NCBI GenBank assembly: GCA_024635765.1
Contig: JAGXIE010000040.1
Coordinates: 1-35,642, forward strand
Length of the DNA stretch: 35,642 nt
DNA from: Flavobacteriaceae bacterium
GTDB taxonomy: Bacteria; Bacteroidota; Bacteroidia; Flavobacteriales; Flavobacteriaceae
Direction of reading: 5' to 3'
Position numbers and translations under genes: made by a program. The notes beneath the pieces were generated by a model, which made no database searches, was not told where the DNA came from, and saw nothing but the letters and a program-made list of their open reading frames with translations. Positions 8,152-16,557 of the stretch are shown here, in pieces (position 1 is the stretch's first letter; every line of letters starts with the position of its first letter).

Positions 8152-9489
8152 ATGAAAAATATAAAAACCTTAGGAATATTACTTTTGGCCCTCATTGGCA
8201 TATATTCATGCGACACAAACGATGATTTTAAATTTATCGCACAGGAACCCCAAAGCTTAAGTTTTACAAATTCTTTTTTAGAAGAATATGTATTGACCCC
8301 TGCAACCGCTAATAACTTAGGAGAGCGTTTCACTTGGAACGATGCAGATTTTGGTGTTCCAATTTTAGTTAATTATAAATTGGAAAAATCCATCACTGGA
8401 GATTTCACGGATGCTGAAACAGTAGGTGAAACCAATGGTAATGAAATAGCCATTACAATTGGTAAATTGTTAAGCTATGCATCAGAGATTGGACTTGATA
8501 ACGACCCAAATAGCCCTGCTCCAGATACTGGAACTGTGTCGTTTAGATTAAATGCCACTGTTGGTATTGATGATGCATTACCGATTTATTCTGCTACACA
8601 GGCATTAACCCTATTCTTACCTGAAGAAAGCACTGATGGTGGTGGTATTGAACCATCTACCTGGGGTATTAAGGGGTCTGGTTACGCAGGTTGGGGCGGT
8701 TCATTCCCTGATGCTGTATTTTACACTACAAGTACTCCTGGCGAACTAGTAACTTATGTAACTTTAATTGATGGTGAAATTAAATTGAGAGAGAACAATG
8801 CTTGGGACAATGATTTTGGTGACAACGGTACAGACGGCACTTTAGAACCAGGCGGAACCAACATTCCTGTAACTGCCGGTACTTATAAAATTACATTTAG
8901 CCCAGATAATGCCACTTATAATATTGAGGCCTTCTCTTGGGGACTTGTAGGTTCTGCTACTCCAAATGGATGGAATGGGCCTGATGCTAAATTTTATTAT
9001 GATTATACCACTGATACATTTAAAGTAGGAGTTAAATTAATAGATGGAGAAATTAAATTCAGATTAAACAATGCATGGGATGTTGGCTTTGGTGATACTG
9101 GTGCCGATGGCTCTTTAGATGCGGGCGGTGACAATATTGCTGTTACTGCTGGTTACTACAACATAACTTTAGACCTTAACAACAATACTTATACACTAGA
9201 ACCCGGTAATGTTTGGGGACTTGTAGGTTCTGCGACTCCTAATGGATGGGACGGTCCTGACACTTCATTTACAGAAGTAAATCCTGGTCTTTGGGTTACA
9301 GATATTATTGATTTGGTTGACGGAGAAATGAAGTTCAGAGTAAATGACGCTTGGGACACTGAATTTGGTGATACCGATGCAGATGGTACTTTAGATGCCG
9401 GTGGTACAAATATTACAGTCGTTGCCGGTAAATATAGAGTCATATTAGATATTGCCAATGGTACTTATACATTAGGTAAAATTCTATAA
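8152..9489 (+). CDS. SusE/SusF-like starch-binding lipoprotein with three tandem CBM repeats
   Basis: A 445-aa lipoprotein (Cys20 in GIYSCDTNDDF). Residues 25-165 form the N-terminal SusE-like immunoglobulin fold (FTWNDADFGVPILVNYKLEK). Then come three copies of an exactly 92-residue starch-binding module starting at Trp171, Trp263 and Trp355 (WGLVGSATPNGW in copies two and three). Each ends in a DGEIKFR-NNAWD-FGD-G-DG-L--GG-NI--TAG-Y signature. In the Sus system such modules hold starch at the surface; Trp residues probably stack on glucose rings. It follows susD by 15 bp. Copy one is the most diverged, lacking SATPN. Confidence 0.93.
   Translation: MKNIKTLGILLLALIGIYSCDTNDDFKFIAQEPQSLSFTNSFLEEYVLTPATANNLGERFTWNDADFGVPILVNYKLEKSITGDFTDAETVGETNGNEIAITIGKLLSYASEIGLDNDPNSPAPDTGTVSFRLNATVGIDDALPIYSATQALTLFLPEESTDGGGIEPSTWGIKGSGYAGWGGSFPDAVFYTTSTPGELVTYVTLIDGEIKLRENNAWDNDFGDNGTDGTLEPGGTNIPVTAGTYKITFSPDNATYNIEAFSWGLVGSATPNGWNGPDAKFYYDYTTDTFKVGVKLIDGEIKFRLNNAWDVGFGDTGADGSLDAGGDNIAVTAGYYNITLDLNNNTYTLEPGNVWGLVGSATPNGWDGPDTSFTEVNPGLWVTDIIDLVDGEMKFRVNDAWDTEFGDTDADGTLDAGGTNITVVAGKYRVILDIANGTYTLGKIL
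8662..9486 (+). repeat. Three in-frame 276-bp tandem repeats
   Basis: The repeat units start at 8662, 8938 and 9214 and encode the three starch-binding modules of the SusE/F-like protein. Units two and three are clearly alike at DNA level at their starts (TGGGGACTTGTAGGTTCTGC in both); unit one is more diverged. Confidence 0.85.
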
Positions 9490-9504
9490 ATAAGTCTTAT
9501 TTTA

Positions 9505-9532
9505 AAAAAGGCTGTAGAACTACAGCCTTTTT
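9505..9532 (+). terminator. Terminator-like hairpin between SusE/F-like gene and GH13 gene
   Basis: AAAAAGGCTGTAG (9505-9517), loop AA, CTACAGCCTTTTT (9520-9532): a perfect 13-bp stem ending in a T run, 15 bp after the SusE/F stop codon. It should terminate some transcripts, leaving susCD and susE more abundant than the downstream hydrolase genes. I see no separate promoter between it and the ATG at 9546, so partial read-through is likely. Confidence 0.8.
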
Positions 9533-9545
9533 ATATTCAATAGTT

Positions 9546-12500
9546 ATGAAAAAAATTACGTTTTTAATCTTATTTTTAATTTCTGCAATCAGTTTTGGAC
9601 AACAACAAACCGTTACTTATGCTGTTTCTCCATTACCCTTTGAAGAGACCGACAATATAACCATAACCTTTAATGGTAGTTCCATTAATGAGGCCACATG
9701 GGGTGTTGCAGACAATACCCTTTATTTGTGGGCCTGGTCCTGGGATTTAAATTTAGAAAATTCCCAAGGTGCTCCCAATAGGGGTGCATGGGATAATTCA
9801 GATGAAGCTAGCCGTTTGACCTATAATGCCGAAACAGACACCTATACCATTTCGTTTGTTCCATCTACCTTTTATGACAGAACAGGAATTGGTAGAATAG
9901 GATTCCTTATTAAGGCCAAAAATGGAACTGGAGATAAGAAATCGCAAGACATCTTGGTTGATGTAGGGCTATTTCAAGTGTCTTTAACAGCGCCCTTGAG
10001 TTCTTCAACAATTCTTAATTCAGGAGGGAATTTAAGCATTGCAGCTACAAATACTGGTGGAAACGCCAGCTATACCTTAAAATCCAATGGAGCTGTTATT
10101 GATACCAACCCTTCTACAGAAAGCTATACTTTCTCTCACACAAATATAACATCCAATCAAAATTATGAATTAGAAGTCACCCTAAATACAACGACCAAGA
10201 CAAAAAATTTCTTTGTGGTAGTTAACCCAAATATCCCCGAACAGGCAATTCCTGCTGGTTTAGTAGATGGAATTAATTATGATACTGGCGACACAACAAA
10301 AGCAACCTTGGTAATTGATGCCCCATTAAAAGATTTTGTTTATGTGGCCGGTAGTTTTAACAACTGGCAACCAGATCCTAACTACGCCATGAAGAAAGAC
10401 CCTTCCAGTACCAAGTTTTGGCTGGAACTTACCGGTTTAACCCCGGGACAGTTGGAAACCTATCAGTACTGGGTGGTTGACCAAACGCCCTTGGCAAATT
10501 CTCCTACTTTGGTAAATGTAGCAGACCCATATTCAACCCTGGTGTTGAGTTCGTTTGACGATTCGGGAATCCCCGCAACAAGCTATCCTAACCTACCGGC
10601 TTACCCAAATACCGGAAACAGGTTTGAGGTATCGGTTTTACAAACTAATCAAACACCTTATAATTGGCAAGTATCAAATTTTGAAAAACCTAAAAAAGAA
10701 GACCTGATAGTCTATGAGGTTTTAGTGCGGGATTTTGATGCCGATAGAAATTATCAAGATATTATTGACAAAATAAGCTACTTTAAAAATTTAAATATCA
10801 ACGCCATTGAATTGATGCCAGTCATGGAGTTTGAAGGCAATGAAAGCTGGGGCTATAATACCGCTTTTCACATGGCTTTGGATAAATTTTATGGAACAGA
10901 GGATAAATTTAGGGAGCTCATAGACGTGTGTCACCAAAATGGCATTGCTGTTATTCTGGACATTGCTTTAAACCATGCCTTTGGTAGAAACCCTATGGTA
11001 CGTATGTGGATGGATGATCCAGACAATAATGGCTTTGGATCTCCAACATCTGAAAACCCATATTTTAATACTGAAGCAAAACATGCCTACAATGTGGGTT
11101 CAGATTTTAACCATACGAGCGATAGAACAAAAAACTATGTGAAAAGGGTTGTTAAGCATTGGATAGAAGATCTTAAAATTGATGGTTTTAGATGGGATTT
11201 GACAAAAGGATTTACCCAAAACTGTACCGCAAGTGATCAAAACTGCACTGGCGCATATCAACAAGACCGGGTGGATGTCTTAAAGGAATATGTTGATTAC
11301 GCTTGGAACCTGGACCCAACCCATTACGCCATCTTTGAACATTTAGGCTCTGATGCCGAAGAGAAAGAATGGGCCAATTACAGGTTTGATGAAGGTAAGG
11401 GCGTGATGCTGTGGGCAAAAATGACAGACCAATACAATCAATTAACCATGGGTCATGCTTCTAATTACAATATCAGTAGGATGGGATATAAAGCTCACTC
11501 TGGATTTCTTGGTAATCGTGTTATGGGCTATGCAGAAAGCCATGATGAAGAGCGTTTAATGTACAAAAACGTAACTTTTGGGAATAATTCCGGTGATTAC
11601 AATGTAAAAGATTTAAATACAGCACTATCAAGAATGCCTGCTTTAGGAGCAATAACTATTCCTATCCCTGGCCCAAAAATGATATGGCATTTTGCAGAAC
11701 TTGGCATGGAAAATTCCATCTTTACTTGTAGGGATGGCTCTGTAAATAACCCCGATTGTAAATTGGCAACAAAACCGCAGCCACAATGGTCAAGCAATTG
11801 GTTATCAGATGCTTATAGGAGTGTCATTTATAATACATGGTCCAGACTAAATGAGCTCAAGATTAGTGAAGCGGTTTTTGAAGGTGATTACTCAATAACA
11901 ACCAATACAATAACTCCCAAAATTTATGTTTGGGATGATACACTTCCTTCTACTGAGTTAAAAAATGTTATTATTATAACTAATTTTGATCTTACACCGA
12001 AAGACGTTGTTCCCGATTTCCCATATACAGGAACTTGGTACAGTTTATTGGATAGAAATACTCCTTTGGAAGTTTCAGATGTTGCATCGCCTATAACTTT
12101 AGCCCCAGGGGAATTTAAAATCTTTGGCAACAAGCCTCATATTGACCCAAATGATTTAGACAGTGATGGTGTTGCTAATGCTAATGATGATTGTAGCGAC
12201 ACTCCATTAGGATCTGGGGTGGATGTAAATGGCTGTGAAGTATTCTCGTTACCTGCCAACAACTTTGCTCTACATGTAGTTAGTGAAACATGCCAAAACA
12301 ACAACAATGGCAGTATCAACATAACGGCAAGCCAAAATTTAAATTATTCCATTCAAGTTGTTGGTACTGGTGTTGACATTACAGATACCTTCACCACAAC
12401 TTATTCTGCAGGAAATTTACAGGCCGGAAATTATGAGATATGTATTACCGTTGAAGGGCAACCCAATTATGAACAATGTTTTAATGTATCAGTTACCGAA

Positions 12501-12959
12501 CCAGAGGATATTTCTGTTATTTCAAAAATTTACAATACCAAAAAATCTGTTTCGCTTGCCATGACCGGTAGTTCCTTTTATAAAGTTACATTAAATGGCG
12601 TGACTACACAAACATCTATTTCAAGTATTGAATTGGAATTAAGTAATGGAACAAACAGGATTAGTGTTGAAGGCGATAAAATTTGCCAAGGAGTTTATGA
12701 AGAGACCATATTTTATACTAATGGTCTGATGGTTTTTCCAAATCCAATCATAGATAATATTTTAAATGTTTATTTAAACAATTCAAATTCTGAAATGGCA
12801 ACCATAACCATATATTCTATTATCGGAGAACAAATTTTTAGCACAAAAACAAATCAAAGTAATTTAAATATTGATACTTCTAATTTTTCAAAAGGCATTT
12901 ATATTTTGAATGTAAGTACTATAAATGACATAAGAAGTTTAAAAATTATCAAGAACTAA
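9546..12959 (+). CDS. Secreted multidomain GH13 alpha-amylase-family enzyme with T9SS sorting domain
   Basis: An 1137-aa protein with a signal peptide (1-19, ending SFGQ). Domains in order: N-terminal beta-sandwich modules (20-230), a CBM48/E-set-like domain (about 240-350, VYVAGSFNNWQPDP), a GH13 barrel (about 380-800), a TSP3-like calcium-binding stretch (DSDGVANANDDCSDTP, near 875), another beta module, and a C-terminal type A sorting domain (VFPNPI to SLKIIKN). GH13 regions are visible: D472 in DIALNH, nucleophile D551 in GFRWDLTKG, acid/base E598 in IFEHLG and D667 in ESHDEER. The CBM48 and the ESHDEER form suggest a pullulanase- or branching-enzyme-like member rather than a classical alpha-amylase; exact specificity is open. 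T9SS export puts it on the surface or outside the cell. Its stop overlaps the next start (TAATG). Confidence 0.92.
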   Translation: MKKITFLILFLISAISFGQQQTVTYAVSPLPFEETDNITITFNGSSINEATWGVADNTLYLWAWSWDLNLENSQGAPNRGAWDNSDEASRLTYNAETDTYTISFVPSTFYDRTGIGRIGFLIKAKNGTGDKKSQDILVDVGLFQVSLTAPLSSSTILNSGGNLSIAATNTGGNASYTLKSNGAVIDTNPSTESYTFSHTNITSNQNYELEVTLNTTTKTKNFFVVVNPNIPEQAIPAGLVDGINYDTGDTTKATLVIDAPLKDFVYVAGSFNNWQPDPNYAMKKDPSSTKFWLELTGLTPGQLETYQYWVVDQTPLANSPTLVNVADPYSTLVLSSFDDSGIPATSYPNLPAYPNTGNRFEVSVLQTNQTPYNWQVSNFEKPKKEDLIVYEVLVRDFDADRNYQDIIDKISYFKNLNINAIELMPVMEFEGNESWGYNTAFHMALDKFYGTEDKFRELIDVCHQNGIAVILDIALNHAFGRNPMVRMWMDDPDNNGFGSPTSENPYFNTEAKHAYNVGSDFNHTSDRTKNYVKRVVKHWIEDLKIDGFRWDLTKGFTQNCTASDQNCTGAYQQDRVDVLKEYVDYAWNLDPTHYAIFEHLGSDAEEKEWANYRFDEGKGVMLWAKMTDQYNQLTMGHASNYNISRMGYKAHSGFLGNRVMGYAESHDEERLMYKNVTFGNNSGDYNVKDLNTALSRMPALGAITIPIPGPKMIWHFAELGMENSIFTCRDGSVNNPDCKLATKPQPQWSSNWLSDAYRSVIYNTWSRLNELKISEAVFEGDYSITTNTITPKIYVWDDTLPSTELKNVIIITNFDLTPKDVVPDFPYTGTWYSLLDRNTPLEVSDVASPITLAPGEFKIFGNKPHIDPNDLDSDGVANANDDCSDTPLGSGVDVNGCEVFSLPANNFALHVVSETCQNNNNGSINITASQNLNYSIQVVGTGVDITDTFTTTYSAGNLQAGNYEICITVEGQPNYEQCFNVSVTEPEDISVISKIYNTKKSVSLAMTGSSFYKVTLNGVTTQTSISSIELELSNGTNRISVEGDKICQGVYEETIFYTNGLMVFPNPIIDNILNVYLNNSNSEMATITIYSIIGEQIFSTKTNQSNLNIDTSNFSKGIYILNVSTINDIRSLKIIKN

Positions 12960-13660
12960 TGAAAAAATCATTCATACATTTAATTATTGTCGTCATTTGC
13001 TTCCCTTTTATATTTAATTGTAGTGGTGATGACAATCCAGATCCAGTTGTTATTACTCCTCCTGGAATAGCTACCTTAACCTTTCCTATTGAAAATTCAG
13101 AATGTACTGAAGGCAACAACTTTACTAGCACAGAAAGTGATGTTACATTTATTTGGAATGATGCTTCCAATACGGATTCATATCAACTGTACCTTAAAAA
13201 TTTAAATACCCAAATCACTAACAATTACAGTAGTCAAAATTCACAATTAGCACTAACTATTTTAAGAGGGATACCATATTCATGGTATGTTGTATCTAAA
13301 AATTCTGGAATAGAGACTACTCAAAGTGCTACTTGGAAATTTTATAATGCCGGAGAGGCTGTAACATCTTATTCACCTTTCCCTGCAGAATTGGTAAGCC
13401 CGGTAATGGGGACATCATTGCCTGCATCAACTATCCATACTTCTTTGCAATGGTTAGGAAATGATGTAGATAATGACATTGTAAATTATGAGGTTCTGTT
13501 TGGAAATGTCAACCCACCTACCAATACTATAGGAACAACTAATGCAACAAATTTTTCTGTTGATGTCGCAGCAGGAAATACATATTATTGGAGAATAATA
13601 ACTAATGATAGTCAAAACAATAACTCTAAATCTGAAATTTTTCAATTCAAGGTAAATTAA
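12959..13660 (+). CDS. Small lipoprotein with fibronectin-III-like domains
   Basis: A 233-aa protein whose ATG overlaps the stop of the GH13 gene by one base, so translation is coupled. The lipoprotein signal has Cys21 in IFNCSGDDNPD, with acidic residues after the Cys. Two beta-sandwich repeats of FnIII type can be made out, the second with TSLQWLGNDVDNDIVNYEV and YYWRIITNDSQNNNSKSEIFQF. No catalytic motif is visible. Position and acidic lipobox suggest a surface protein that binds glucan or docks the preceding enzyme, but I do not recognise a named family beyond the fold. Confidence 0.82.
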   Translation: MKKSFIHLIIVVICFPFIFNCSGDDNPDPVVITPPGIATLTFPIENSECTEGNNFTSTESDVTFIWNDASNTDSYQLYLKNLNTQITNNYSSQNSQLALTILRGIPYSWYVVSKNSGIETTQSATWKFYNAGEAVTSYSPFPAELVSPVMGTSLPASTIHTSLQWLGNDVDNDIVNYEVLFGNVNPPTNTIGTTNATNFSVDVAAGNTYYWRIITNDSQNNNSKSEIFQFKVN

Positions 13661-13767
13661 AGCCAATTCAACTTTAATTTAAAAGTATATGTATATTAAC
13701 ATTGCCATTTATATGTAGATACATATAAGCGAAAAATCAAACAAACAACAAACTAAATTATTAGATT

Positions 13768-15153
13768 ATGAAAATTTTTAAAATTTACTACTTTCTTATT
13801 TTATTGTTGCTATTATCTAGCTGCAATAAAGAAGAATTATTAAAAGAAGATGTTAATTCAATTGAACACACTTCGAAGACTTCTGATTTATCTAAACAAA
13901 GAACCGGATTAAAGAGCATTGGTTCCGGAGTTATGATGCAGGCATTTTATTGGAACGTTCCCGCTGGAGGAACGTGGTGGGACCATTTGAACACAAAAGT
14001 TGCTGATTGGAGTAATGCAGGATTCAGTTCTATATGGCTTCCACCAGCTTCAAAAGCACAAAATGGCCCATTTTCAATGGGTTATGATCCTTATGACTAT
14101 TATGATTTTGGAGAATATAATCAGAAGGGAAGTATAGAGACCAGATTTGGTTCTAAAGATGAATTAGTATCTTTAATTGACAATGCCCATGAATACGGAT
14201 TAAGTGTGATAGCCGATATCGTTATTAACCACAACAGCGGCGGTGATAGTGAACAAAATATTTTTACAGGAGGAAGCACTTATACAGATTTCGATACTGC
14301 TTCGGGTCTATTTAATCGTTCGCAGTATGATTTCCATCCAAATGATTTCCATTCTAGTGATACAGGGTCTTTCGGTGGATTTCCAGATTTATGTCATCAT
14401 AAAACATGGGTACAAGATTGGTTATGGAACAGGACCAACTCTGTTGGAAAGTATTATAGGGATGTTATTGGTTTTGATGGATGGAGATTTGATTATGTTA
14501 AAGGTTTTGAGCCTTGGGTAGTTAAAAATTGGAAAAATGCCGTTGGAGGGTTTTCTGTCGGTGAATATTGGGATGCTAATGCCGCTACCCTGGATTGGTG
14601 GACCACTCAGGCAGAGGTAAGTGCTTTTGACTTCGCTTGTTATTATAAAATGAGAGACGCTTTTGCTAATAACGACCTGACACATTTAAATGGGGATATG
14701 CTCTGGAAGAGAAATGCAAAAAATGCAGTAACTTTTGTAACCAACCATGATACTAATGAAATATTGGATGGTAAAATGTTAGCATACGCTTACATACTTA
14801 CCCATGAAGGTTATCCGGCTATTTTTTATAGGGATTATGAAGAATGGTTAAACAAAGAGCGTTTAAACAATTTGATTTGGATACATAATAACTTAGCGAG
14901 TGGATCCACTAACATACTTTATGTGGACGATAATGAATATATTGCCAGAAGAAACGGAAAAAACGCAGCTGGTTTAGTGGTTTATATTAATAACACTACT
15001 TCTTGGAAAGAACGATGGATTGAAACTAATTGGTACAGTAAAACCATAAAAGACTATACTGGACATTCAAGCTGGCAACCCGTAACACAATCAGACAAAT
15101 GGGTAAAAATTCAAGCGCCACCTAAAAGTTATTCTGTTTGGTCAGTTAAATAA
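13768..15153 (+). CDS. Lipoprotein alpha-amylase, GH13_7-like (Thermococcales type)
   Basis: A 461-aa protein with a lipoprotein signal (Cys19 in LLSSCNKEELL) and an acidic linker to about residue 50. The catalytic part begins GVMMQAFYWNVPAGGTWWD. GH13 regions: DIVINH, nucleophile D242 in GWRFDYVKG, acid/base E266 in VGEYWD and D328 in VTNHD. Motifs such as SMGYDPYDYYDFGEYNQKG, ETRFGSKDEL and IFYRDYEEWLNKERLNNLIWIHNNLA closely match, as I remember them, the extracellular alpha-amylases of Pyrococcus and Thermococcus. It should hydrolyse internal alpha-1,4 bonds. A 107-bp gap precedes it. Confidence 0.93.
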   Translation: MKIFKIYYFLILLLLLSSCNKEELLKEDVNSIEHTSKTSDLSKQRTGLKSIGSGVMMQAFYWNVPAGGTWWDHLNTKVADWSNAGFSSIWLPPASKAQNGPFSMGYDPYDYYDFGEYNQKGSIETRFGSKDELVSLIDNAHEYGLSVIADIVINHNSGGDSEQNIFTGGSTYTDFDTASGLFNRSQYDFHPNDFHSSDTGSFGGFPDLCHHKTWVQDWLWNRTNSVGKYYRDVIGFDGWRFDYVKGFEPWVVKNWKNAVGGFSVGEYWDANAATLDWWTTQAEVSAFDFACYYKMRDAFANNDLTHLNGDMLWKRNAKNAVTFVTNHDTNEILDGKMLAYAYILTHEGYPAIFYRDYEEWLNKERLNNLIWIHNNLASGSTNILYVDDNEYIARRNGKNAAGLVVYINNTTSWKERWIETNWYSKTIKDYTGHSSWQPVTQSDKWVKIQAPPKSYSVWSVK

Positions 15154-15387
15154 AATTATTGAGTTAGTCATTTTTATATTCTGTATATTATTATCAATAA
15201 AATTAAGTGATATAGAACTGGACTTCCTATATTAGATTGGACAATTAAGTTGCGAGATTAAAAATTATAAATTTAGCTTTGAGTCATAAAAAAAGAAACA
15301 GAAATTACAATTTATAATTAGTGCTGTTTCGTTAAAAAATGTTCAATCCTTTAAAAGGATATTAAATATAGTCCACCCTAAAATAGG

Positions 15388-15560
15388 TGCATATCGCTAT
15401 AAGAAATGCAAAAAGAAGCTTTGTGGGAACCTATCACAAAATCAAGAAGAAAAATTTGCAATTATACCTAAATGAGTTTGTGTATAAACTTAATCGTAAA
15501 TATTTTGGATAGTGAATCTTTGATAGACTTGTAATAGCAAGTATTACAGCTATTGGACAT
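15388..15560 (+). pseudogene. IS1595/ISXO2-type transposase C-terminal remnant
   Basis: In the stretch around 15413-15508 one frame reads RSFVGTYHKIKKKNLQLYLN followed by EFVYKLNRKYFG and a stop. This is the typical C-terminal end of IS1595-group (ISXO2-like) transposases. A shifted frame then gives LVIASITAIGH, also expected for these proteins. No start, DDE core or IS ends could be found, so only a scar remains. The rest of the 15154-15592 gap shows no other gene. Confidence 0.65.
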
Positions 15561-15592
15561 TAAACGGATATATCCTAATTTAAATAAAAACT

Positions 15593-16479
15593 ATGATTGA
15601 ATTAAAACCTGTATTCCTTAGGATATTATTTATAATGGTTTGCTTCCAAGCCAAAAGCCAAAGCGGAAATTTCAAAACCTATAATCAAAATGACCATGAA
15701 TTAATATTTGAGTCGGATTCTGGTAATAAATTAAGATTTCAATTTTACTCTGAAAAAATCATCAGGATACATTGGATTAAAAAGGGTGAAGACTTTTTTC
15801 CAAATAATCACTACGAAACCGTAGTTGACCATACACTCTCAGGATCATACACTATAGAAGATAAAACAGATGTTTTTGAAATTACTGTTGGACAAAAAAA
15901 AGAGATGCGTATTGTACTTAAAAAAAATCCAATGCGATATAAAATACTTACATAAGATTGTGTTTCACCTTTATTGGAAGAAAATAAAGGAATTGTTTGG
16001 GACAATCAGAAAATAAGCAATAATTTTTATGTTGACATTACTGAACATTTTTACGGGCTAGGGCATCAAGCATATGGAATGGTTGAATCTATTGATTTAA
16101 AGGGAAAAACAGTAAGTTCCAATTATGGAGAAGGTCGTAATGATTGGAGTGCACAAGAAGTTCAGAACTAAAAATGAAAAAAGAACAACTGCAATTTCTT
16201 TCACACAGTCATCTTTTTCTTTGAATATTGAAGCAGCTAATGGTAATTATAAAAATGCAGTTCCCGAACGGTCATACCAAATTGTTTTTCACGGCCTTTC
16301 TAAACCAGTTTGTTTTGAAGTAAATGGTAAAAAAAATAAATACTGAAACCAAAAAACACAATCTCGCTAAAGAAGCTGCGCTATGGGATGAGAATAAAAA
16401 AATCCTTTCTATTATTATTAAAAAAACACCTGTCACAAAAACGATTAAACTAAAACAGTTAGCTGATTGTTTGAAATGA
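15593..16479 (+). pseudogene. GH31 alpha-glucosidase remnant, catalytic core deleted
   Basis: The ATG at 15593 starts a signal peptide (ending FQAKSQS) and the N-terminal galactose-mutarotase-like domain of a GH31 enzyme. A stop at 15953-15955 interrupts it. The next frame (from about 15974) resumes with HFYGLGHQAYGMVESIDLKG and SSNYGEGRNDWSAQ, typical of GH31. From about 16150 the reading jumps to the C-terminal beta domain (FSLNIEAANGNYKNAVPERSY, then VNGKK) and ends TPVTKTIKLKQLADCLK at 16479 after more frameshifts. The whole TIM barrel with the catalytic Asp residues, about 1.5 kb in an ordinary gene of about 800 codons, is missing. It is a dead alpha-glucosidase. Confidence 0.82.
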
Positions 16480-16557
16480 TATTTTTTATTGATTAAAAGC
16501 TTGTTTTTTTTGGTTTTATTAAAGAAAAAAAAAATAACAAAATTAAACTGTTCACTT

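Noticed and set aside
8662-9486. Tandem repeats considered as a possible CRISPR-like or satellite array
   Set aside because: The 276-bp units are in frame and encode starch-binding modules.
13709-13728. 8-bp hairpin TTATATGT-AGAT-ACATATAA between the FnIII lipoprotein and GH13_7 genes
   Set aside because: All A/T except one pair and without a T tract; chance pairing is likely in such AT-rich DNA.
16489-16557. Upstream extension of the GH13 gene from a TTG
   Set aside because: It adds a lysine-rich segment before an otherwise perfect signal peptide and begins inside the leader after the GH31 remnant; ATG 16558 is far better.
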